From a bacterium (GTDB lineage Bacteria > Desulfobacterota > Deferrisomatia > Deferrisomatales > BM512), in contig SRXB01000037.1 of NCBI GenBank assembly GCA_009724975.1, positions 1 through 12,019 on the forward strand: a DNA stretch of 12,019 nt, given 5' to 3'. The notes under the pieces are model-generated. The model ran no database searches. It was not told where the DNA came from and saw only the letters and a list, made by a program, of their open reading frames with translations. The translations under genes and the position numbers were made by a program. This document shows positions 7,663-12,019 of this stretch, in pieces (position 1 is the stretch's first letter; each line of letters begins with the position of its first letter).

Positions 7663-8433
7663 TCACCCGACGCGGCGCGGGTGGGTGTAAAGATTTAGCC
7701 TTCCAGCCCTGGCGTAGCCGACCACGGTGATGCAAAGCTCGTCGGCCAGCTTTAAGGCCAGCTCGGTCGGAGCGGAGCGTGAAACCAGAAGCGGGACCCC
7801 CATCTTGGCGACCTTGAGCAGAATTTCGGAACTGATGCGGCCCGTGGTGAAAAGCGCGGTCCCCCAAAGGTCGATTCCGTCCAAAAGAGCGCGACCGACC
7901 AGCATGTCAACCGCGTTGTGCCTGCCTATGTCAGCGCGGAAAAGCAGCGTCTCTTTCCTGGTGGCCAGACTCGCGTTGTGGGTGCCGCCTGTGCGTTTGA
8001 AGACCTCGGAGCGGGTGTTCAGCTCCCCGACCCTGGCCAGAATCTCTTCGGGCGAGAAAAAGGCCTCGGAAGAGAGCGGCTTCACCCTTAGCGCGTCAAG
8101 GGGATGGTAAAAGGTGGTCCCTTTGCCGCAACCGGTGGTCAAGGTCCTTCGCTCAAGGAGTTTGCCCACGAGGTTGGCGTCGCCGCGGACCTCAAGGCGC
8201 ACCACACCCTTATCCTCGTGCCAGCCGAGCAGGTCGGCCCGTTCGGAGATGAACCCCTCGGACCTCGCGAACCCCACGGCAAGCTCAAGGGGGTTGTCCC
8301 CCATCGTCAGGAGGGTGACAATCTCCTGCCCGTTCACGAAAATAGTCAGGGGAGTCTCCATCACCACTTCGTCGGTGAATTCAGACCAATTCCCGTCCTT
8401 GAAGCGCCTCACGGGCCACCCGGTTATGTTCAA
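7663..8433 (-). CDS. fdhD: FdhD, sulfurtransferase for formate dehydrogenase maturation
   Basis: FdhD carries sulfur from the cysteine desulfurase IscS to the bis-MGD cofactor, which is needed for formate dehydrogenase activity. The 256-residue product shows the family blocks METPLTIFVNG (25-35), GDNPLELAVGF (45-55), TTGCGKG (99-105), TGGTHNASL (148-156), the hallmark DIGRHNAVD (168-176) and TGRISSEIL (197-205). E. coli FdhD has a CxxC loop; here only the first cysteine (C102) is present and the second position is not cysteine. The start is TTG at 8433, overlapping the selB TGA as TTGA, with GGGAGG at 8447-8442, 8 bases upstream. No better ATG or GTG start appears nearby, and the N-terminus fits the family length. 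Coupling to selB matches function, since selenocysteine formate dehydrogenases need both proteins. Confidence 0.95.
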   Translation of the reverse strand: MNITGWPVRRFKDGNWSEFTDEVVMETPLTIFVNGQEIVTLLTMGDNPLELAVGFARSEGFISERADLLGWHEDKGVVRLEVRGDANLVGKLLERRTLTTGCGKGTTFYHPLDALRVKPLSSEAFFSPEEILARVGELNTRSEVFKRTGGTHNASLATRKETLLFRADIGRHNAVDMLVGRALLDGIDLWGTALFTTGRISSEILLKVAKMGVPLLVSRSAPTELALKLADELCITVVGYARAGRLNLYTHPRRVG

Positions 8434-10364
8434 CCCTGAACCCTCCCCTTCGGACCAGCGACCCGCACTTCTCCCTTTCTCATGGTGACTCGGGCGGAAT
8501 CAAGAAACTCTGCGAGCGGTATGGTGTATTTGCGGCTTGCGCCGGTAAGCTCCTTGACATCGGCGATGGTAATCTCTCCCTTTTGGGCCAAAAGCTCCCT
8601 GACCTTGATGATGAACCCATCCATGAGGGCCGCCTCGAAATAAAAGCCCTCCTTGGTCCTTGCAAGCTCCCCCTCCGCGACGAGGAAAGAGGCCACCGGC
8701 TTCACCGCAGCCGCCTGGCTTTGTGCTTTTTCGGCCAAATACTCCACCGTGGGTCCCTCGAAACCGCTTTCGCGTACAATTTTCATCACAAGGGTTCTTA
8801 GCCCCTCGTCTTTTTCGTTAAAGCTTACCTTAAAATCGCTCCTGAAAATAAAATCTCCCTCCGAATCGACCTTTTTCTCGGCAATGAGCCTTTCGATCGT
8901 GAACTGGACGATTTTTTCGTCGAGCCACGAGGGAAATTTGGAACGCAGTTCGCCGACGCCCATTCCGCGCCGAAGGGGGTTTTCGCGGTGGAAATCGCCA
9001 AGCAGCGAGAGGATTTTAGCAGCCGTTTCGCCTATGAAGGAGAGGCTGACATGGCGCTGGGCCTTGCGGTCGGCCACCGCGCACCACCCCTTCTGCACAG
9101 CCTTTTGCAAAAGATTCCTGGCGTCGTCTAGTGTGACGAGCAGGGCGGCCTGCGCCTCCTTGGGGGTGAGCCCCGCGTGCCGCCTTAGCTCAAGAAAGGT
9201 CTTGAGCCTCTCCTCGGCGTCTTCCGACCCTAGTTTTTCCAGCCTCTCAAGCGCGTTTTCGTGCTTGCTCTTGTGGCGCGAGGGGCGGTGGTCGAGTATC
9301 GTTCCGCCGCCGACGGTTCGCGCCGGTGAGAAACCGCGAAGGACGAATCTGTCTGAGGGGCAGGCGATGAATTTTTCCCGCGAGCGAAGCTGGACGAACC
9401 CCTCGCCCCCGGCCTCCATAACTCCTCCGCCCAAAATTGAAACGGTGACGGGGACTTCGCGGGCCGAGATGTGGAGTCGAAGTTTCTGCCGGTCTTTCAG
9501 GGGCTTTTCCGCCGAGGGGAGGATTCGCAGGCGGGCATCCACCATATAGGTGGCCTCCATTTCCCCCGGGTGAGCGACGATGTCGCCCCTTTCGATTTCA
9601 TCCACGCCGACGCCGGAAAGGTTGAGCGCGGTGCGTGAGCCGGCGTAAGCCTTGTCAACCGCCTCCCCATGCACCTGCGCGCCACGGACCTTAGCCTCTT
9701 TACCCGAAGGGAGGACTACCACGTCATCGTCCCTTTTCACGGAGCCGGTAAGGAGGGTTCCGGTAACTACCGTGCCGAACCCCTTCATGGTGAAGACCCT
9801 GTCTACGGGAAGGCGGAATAGGCCCTTGGCGTCCTTGGTCTTTATGGAATCGGCCAGCTTTGATATCTCGCCTTTTAAAAGCTCCACACCCTCGCCCGTT
9901 ACCGCGCTCACGGGGACGACGGGGGCATTCTCAAGAAAAGTGCCTTTCACCAGCTCCGAAACGTCTTCGCGGGCCAGCTCCGCCATCTCGGCGTCAACCA
10001 TGTCGATTTTGGTGAGGGCGACAACGCCTGCCGGAACCCCCAGAAGAGAGCAGATGTCGAGGTGCTCGCGCGTCTGGGGCATTACCCCCTCGTCGGCGGC
10101 GACGATGAAAAGCACCATGTCGATGCCGAAGGCGCCCGCGACCATGGTTTTCACGAATTTCTCGTGGCCAGGCACGTCCACTATGGATATGCGCCTGCCG
10201 TCGGCCAGATCCAGCGTAGCAAACCCAAGCTCGATGGTTATTCCGCGCTTCTTTTCCTCTTTGAGCCGGTCGGTGTCGATGCCGGTGAGGGCGCGGACCA
10301 GCGAGGTTTTGCCATGGTCGATGTGGCCCGCCGTTCCCAGAATTATTCTTTTGGGTTGTGACAT
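8430..10364 (-). CDS. selB: SelB, selenocysteine-specific elongation factor
   Basis: SelB is the GTPase that brings selenocysteyl-tRNA to UGA codons marked by a SECIS hairpin. From ATG 10364 the product has 644 residues. The EF-Tu-like G domain shows GHIDHGKT (13-20), GITIELG (41-47, switch I), DVPGHE (63-68), TKID (118-121) and SAV (153-155). Domains 2 and 3 follow to about 360 (FTMKGFGTVVTGT at 191-203). The C-terminal part, about 375-640, contains the winged-helix repeats that bind SECIS RNA, ending in the typical GASRKYTIPLAEFLD (608-622). Upstream in-frame codons to 10436 add 24 residues unlike the family, so MSQPKRIILGTAGHID is the better start; its Shine-Dalgarno site is weak. It is the first gene of the selB-fdhD-gpmI-comF run. 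Its own stop is UGA, followed two codons later by an in-frame TAA. No selA or selC is in the window. Confidence 0.96.
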   Translation of the reverse strand: MSQPKRIILGTAGHIDHGKTSLVRALTGIDTDRLKEEKKRGITIELGFATLDLADGRRISIVDVPGHEKFVKTMVAGAFGIDMVLFIVAADEGVMPQTREHLDICSLLGVPAGVVALTKIDMVDAEMAELAREDVSELVKGTFLENAPVVPVSAVTGEGVELLKGEISKLADSIKTKDAKGLFRLPVDRVFTMKGFGTVVTGTLLTGSVKRDDDVVVLPSGKEAKVRGAQVHGEAVDKAYAGSRTALNLSGVGVDEIERGDIVAHPGEMEATYMVDARLRILPSAEKPLKDRQKLRLHISAREVPVTVSILGGGVMEAGGEGFVQLRSREKFIACPSDRFVLRGFSPARTVGGGTILDHRPSRHKSKHENALERLEKLGSEDAEERLKTFLELRRHAGLTPKEAQAALLVTLDDARNLLQKAVQKGWCAVADRKAQRHVSLSFIGETAAKILSLLGDFHRENPLRRGMGVGELRSKFPSWLDEKIVQFTIERLIAEKKVDSEGDFIFRSDFKVSFNEKDEGLRTLVMKIVRESGFEGPTVEYLAEKAQSQAAAVKPVASFLVAEGELARTKEGFYFEAALMDGFIIKVRELLAQKGEITIADVKELTGASRKYTIPLAEFLDSARVTMRKGEVRVAGPKGRVQG

Positions 10365-10473
10365 AAATATTTTAGCCCGATAATTTTGTGTGAACTCTTC
10401 TCGCCCGATGCTAACAAAGGGAGGCTCGGCGGGCAAGGAAACCCTGTCTCACTTCCGATGGGAAAGAAGATAA
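10365..10473. other. Divergent intergenic region between selB and rsmE
   Basis: These 109 bases should hold the promoters for both the leftward selB operon and rightward rsmE. An AT-rich block lies at 10361-10389 next to selB. GCCCGAT occurs twice in direct orientation, at 10375-10381 and 10403-10409. I see no -35/-10 pair close to consensus on either strand: TAAAAT on the minus strand (10374-10369) is only 4 bases from the selB ATG, and TGCTAACAA (10409-10417, plus strand) is a weak extended -10 candidate for rsmE. No hairpin with a thymine run and no small gene is apparent. Confidence 0.5.
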
Positions 10474-11190
10474 ATGCCGCAATTTCTCGCAAACAAGGCC
10501 GACATAGACGAAAAGGGCAAAACTGCGATTCTCAGGGGGGAGGAGGCGCGCCACCTCTCGCTCTCCACGCGGGGGCGCACCGGCGACGAGGTTTTCATTT
10601 TTGACGGCGATGGGAACAAATTCAGGGGGATTGCCTCCCTCTTCACAAAAGACTCCGTCACAGTCTCCTCCCTCATCCCCATACCCTCCTCCGAGCCGGA
10701 GGCGAGAATCACGGTGGCCCAGGCGCTGATAAAGGGCGACCGCTGGGAGTGGTTTCTCGAAAAAGCGGTGGAGCTAGGAGCCTGCGAGATAATACCACTG
10801 GTGACCGAGCACACCGTGGTAAGGCCTGAAAAAGGCGAGGGCCCAAAAAAACTTCAGAGGTGGGAAAAGATACTTCTGGCGGCCGCAAAACAAAGCGGCA
10901 GGGCTAAAATCCCCTCCATCGGCGAGCCTCTGGCCCTTGAAAAATGGCTTTCGGGAATGGGGAAAAACGATGGGGCGAAAAAGTTGGTCTGCTCCGAAAG
11001 AGACGGCGAATGCGCAACCCTTCCGGAAAAGGGCGAAAATATAATAGTAGCGGTTGGACCGGAAGGGGGGTGGAGCGAATCGGAACTCGGCGCTTTTTCC
11101 CGAAAAGGCTTCGCGCCTCTTAGCCTGGGCCCGCTTATCCTTCGCAGCGAAACAGCCGCTCTTAAAGCGCTTTCACTCCTATGCCGCTGA
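10474..11190 (+). CDS. rsmE: RsmE, 16S rRNA (uracil-1498-N3)-methyltransferase
   Basis: RsmE methylates N3 of U1498 in 16S rRNA near the ribosomal decoding site, using SAM. The 238-residue product has the normal length and layout: an N-terminal PUA-like RNA-binding part (about 1-70, with GEEARHLS and GDEVFIFDGDG), then a SPOUT methyltransferase domain with a C-terminal trefoil knot. Diagnostic motifs are EKAVELGACEIIP (96-108), RWEKILLAAAKQSGR (129-143), the SAM-binding GPEGG at 195-199, and LGPLILRSETA at 218-228. The ATG at 10474 follows GGGAAAGAAGATAA, a purine-rich but imperfect ribosome site. The gene is divergent from selB and followed by a 114-base gap before the zinc-ribbon gene. Nothing looks degraded. 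Confidence 0.96.
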   Translation: MPQFLANKADIDEKGKTAILRGEEARHLSLSTRGRTGDEVFIFDGDGNKFRGIASLFTKDSVTVSSLIPIPSSEPEARITVAQALIKGDRWEWFLEKAVELGACEIIPLVTEHTVVRPEKGEGPKKLQRWEKILLAAAKQSGRAKIPSIGEPLALEKWLSGMGKNDGAKKLVCSERDGECATLPEKGENIIVAVGPEGGWSESELGAFSRKGFAPLSLGPLILRSETAALKALSLLCR

Positions 11191-11197
11191 CCAGAAA

Positions 11198-11227
11198 GGC
11201 AAAAACAGCGAAAAGCTTGCCGTTTTA
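11198..11227 (+). terminator. Weak candidate terminator after rsmE
   Basis: GGCAA (11198-11202) can pair with TTGCC (11217-11221), followed by GTTTTAA. A competing pairing is AAAAC (11202-11206) with GTTTT (11222-11226). The stem is only 5 base pairs with a 14-base loop, so termination would be inefficient at best. The same TTGCC can pair elsewhere (see the inverted repeat entry). Confidence 0.3.
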
Positions 11228-11301
11228 ACCACTTCGTGATACTTTTTGCGGTGGCTAGCAGTTGCTACATACGGCGATAACCTCAAATAACGAGGCAAGC
11301 T
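11214..11301 (+). repeat. 8-base inverted repeat spanning the leader of the zinc-ribbon gene
   Basis: AGCTTGCC (11214-11221) is the exact reverse complement of GGCAAGCT (11294-11301). The right arm overlaps the Shine-Dalgarno GAGG (11292-11295) and ends 3 bases before the ATG at 11305. A second small hairpin, CCTC (11281-11284) with GAGG (11292-11295), would cover the same ribosome site. The pairing could matter for translation, but an 8-base match over about 110 bases may also be chance. Confidence 0.4.
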
Positions 11302-11304
11302 GAC

Positions 11305-11829
11305 ATGAAATGCCCAAAATGCGGATACACCAGCTTCGATTACCTTAACGAATGCAAAAAATGCGGCACGGACATCTCCGATGTTCGGGCGATGCTGGGG
11401 ATAATAGCCATAGCGCCCGAAGATCGCGCCCTGGCGAAACCAGCCGCGTCCACCGCCCAGGCCGAGCCCGACCATGACGAGCTGGATTTCTCAACGGCGG
11501 GACTACTCGCCGACGTGGATACCCCCATTGAGAAAGAATCCTCGCTGGGCGGCGATTTCATAACCGACTTCGAATCCGAGGGGGATTCGGACGAAGATAC
11601 CGCCGACAGTGCCCTGGTCGAGCACACCAGCTACAGCGCCCCAGCCGCAAAGCCCGCCGCGAGCGTGCCAACGCCGGTAAAGCCCTCGGGCTTCGACTTT
11701 AGCGAAAACGACGACGGCACCCTTGCGATAACCGGCGCCGGGGAGGAAAACGACGACGAGAGCGCCCCGAGCGACGACTTTCTCGACATGGATTTCTCCG
11801 ACGTCTTCGACGAAGGGAAAAAGAAATAA
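11305..11829 (+). CDS. Acidic, largely disordered protein with N-terminal zinc ribbon; function unknown
   Basis: I do not recognise a characterised family. The 174-residue product begins with a four-cysteine zinc ribbon: C3-x2-C6 and C17-x2-C20 in MKCPKCGYTSFDYLNECKKCGTD. A short hydrophobic stretch (MLGIIAIA, 30-37) follows, too short for a membrane span. The rest is Asp/Glu/Ser/Ala/Pro-rich and strongly acidic, ending in GKKK. The hydrophobic-Asp-Phe-Ser motif appears three times (60-63 LDFS, 130-133 FDFS, 162-165 MDFS), with related TDFE at 87-90, suggesting short linear binding motifs in a disordered tail. There is no signal peptide, so it is probably cytoplasmic. I recall similar zinc-ribbon starts in hypothetical proteins of Geobacter relatives, but cannot confirm it here. 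GAGG lies 9 bases before the ATG. Acidic composition plus a zinc ribbon would fit a nucleic-acid or protein adaptor, which is only inference. Confidence 0.8.
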   Translation: MKCPKCGYTSFDYLNECKKCGTDISDVRAMLGIIAIAPEDRALAKPAASTAQAEPDHDELDFSTAGLLADVDTPIEKESSLGGDFITDFESEGDSDEDTADSALVEHTSYSAPAAKPAASVPTPVKPSGFDFSENDDGTLAITGAGEENDDESAPSDDFLDMDFSDVFDEGKKK

Positions 11830-11867
11830 AAGCCGCCGTTCCGGTGAGCGCCAAAGCTACAATCGGC

Positions 11868-11896
11868 TTGACACGGCCCCCCAACTAAGGTAAAAA
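11868..11896 (+). promoter_or_regulatory. Sigma-70-type promoter for tRNA-Phe
   Basis: A perfect -35 TTGACA (11868-11873) is followed after 17 bases by TAAAAA (11891-11896), a 4-of-6 match to the -10 box. Transcription would start near 11903, about 28 bases before the tRNA. The bases just after the -10 (CGGCC) are GC-rich, as in stringently controlled stable-RNA promoters; that regulation is inferred, not shown. Confidence 0.65.
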
Positions 11897-11900
11897 CGGC

Positions 11901-11926
11901 CTTCCTCCCGCCCTCGGGCGCGGAAG
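11901..11926 (+). other. Hairpin in the 5' leader of tRNA-Phe
   Basis: CTTCC (11901-11905) pairs with GGAAG (11922-11926), enclosing a small internal loop and an inner 4-base-pair stem CGCC/GGCG (11909-11912 and 11917-11920) with a CTCG tetraloop. It ends 4 bases before the mature tRNA 5' end and has no thymine run, so it is not a terminator. It may help leader folding or processing. Confidence 0.5.
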
Positions 11927-11930
11927 AAAC

Positions 11931-12006
11931 GGGCAGGTAGCTCAGTCGGTAGAGCAGGGGACTGAAAATCCCCGTGTCGGCGGTTCAATTCCGTCTCTGC
12001 CCACCA
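11931..12006 (+). tRNA. tRNA-Phe (anticodon GAA), CCA encoded
   Basis: The 76-base gene folds as a full cloverleaf. The acceptor stem GGGCAGG pairs with TCTGCCC (one G-T). The D arm is GCTC-AGTCGGTA-GAGC. The anticodon stem GGGGA/TCCCC holds the loop CTGAAAA with anticodon GAA. The variable loop is GTGTC, and the T arm GGCGG/CCGTC has a TTCAATT loop. The discriminator base is A and the CCA end is encoded at 12004-12006. The D arm and anticodon region match the E. coli tRNA-Phe sequence as I remember it. It charges phenylalanine for UUU/UUC codons. A promoter-like sequence sits about 35 bases upstream, and no terminator is visible in the last 13 bases. Confidence 0.97.
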
Positions 12007-12019
12007 ATAAAAACAAAGG

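Noticed and set aside
8653..9549. 298-codon open frame on the plus strand inside selB
   Set aside because: The translation is Ser/Arg-rich without motifs, and the opposite strand encodes the conserved SelB domains throughout.
10365..10436. SelB extended N-terminus to 10436
   Set aside because: The extra 24 residues do not resemble SelB, and the family starts a few residues before GTAGHIDHGKT, as from ATG 10364.
11830..11867. Terminator after the zinc-ribbon gene
   Set aside because: The short GC-rich stretch after the TAA has no convincing stem followed by a thymine run.
1..12019. Mobile element, CRISPR, toxin-antitoxin or defence system
   Set aside because: No transposase, integrase, terminal inverted repeats, spaced direct repeats or small paired genes are visible; all gaps between genes are 114 bases or less, and the gene content is housekeeping. 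The tRNA-Phe 3' end has too little downstream sequence to judge it as an integration site.

Overview
The window is GC-rich, densely packed chromosomal DNA from a Gram-negative bacterium. It carries eleven protein genes (the first cut by the window edge) and one tRNA gene. Gram-negative identity follows from the Tol-Pal genes and two outer-membrane lipoproteins. The set selB, fdhD and moaA implies an organism that makes selenocysteine and molybdenum- or tungsten-pterin enzymes, most likely formate dehydrogenase, which points to an anaerobe or facultative anaerobe. A Desulfuromonadales/Geobacter-like (Desulfobacterota) origin is my best guess from the gene repertoire and from the small zinc-ribbon protein near the end; this is inference, not proof.

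Layout. Positions 1-1897 (+) hold the 3' end of tolB, then pal and cpoB (ybgF), the periplasmic side of the Tol-Pal envelope system, closed by a strong hairpin terminator at 1922-1955. Positions 1973-5319 (+) hold a bifunctional class A penicillin-binding protein (PBP1A type) whose stop codon overlaps the start of moaA, the first enzyme of molybdopterin synthesis. Positions 10364-5322 (-) hold a four-gene run transcribed as selB, fdhD, gpmI, comF. It meets moaA tail to tail with only 2 bases between the stop codons. Positions 10474-11190 (+) hold rsmE, divergent from selB. Positions 11305-11829 (+) hold an acidic zinc-ribbon protein of unknown function. Positions 11931-12006 hold tRNA-Phe(GAA) with its own promoter-like sequence.

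How the genes relate. TolB, Pal and CpoB, with the neighbouring PBP1A, form an envelope and peptidoglycan block; in E. coli CpoB couples Tol function to PBP1B, so a class A PBP next to cpoB makes sense. MoaA (cofactor synthesis), FdhD (sulfuration of the formate dehydrogenase cofactor) and SelB (delivery of selenocysteine at UGA) supply three different needs of selenocysteine-containing formate dehydrogenases, although no such enzyme, selA, selC or SECIS element is visible here. GpmI is core glycolysis, RsmE modifies 16S rRNA, and the ComF-family protein is of uncertain role.

I found no mobile element, CRISPR array, phage gene or clearly undescribed multi-gene system. The least explained items are the zinc-ribbon protein with repeated short DFS motifs, its leader with competing inverted repeats, and departures from consensus in the ComF PRPP loop and the FdhD cysteine loop.
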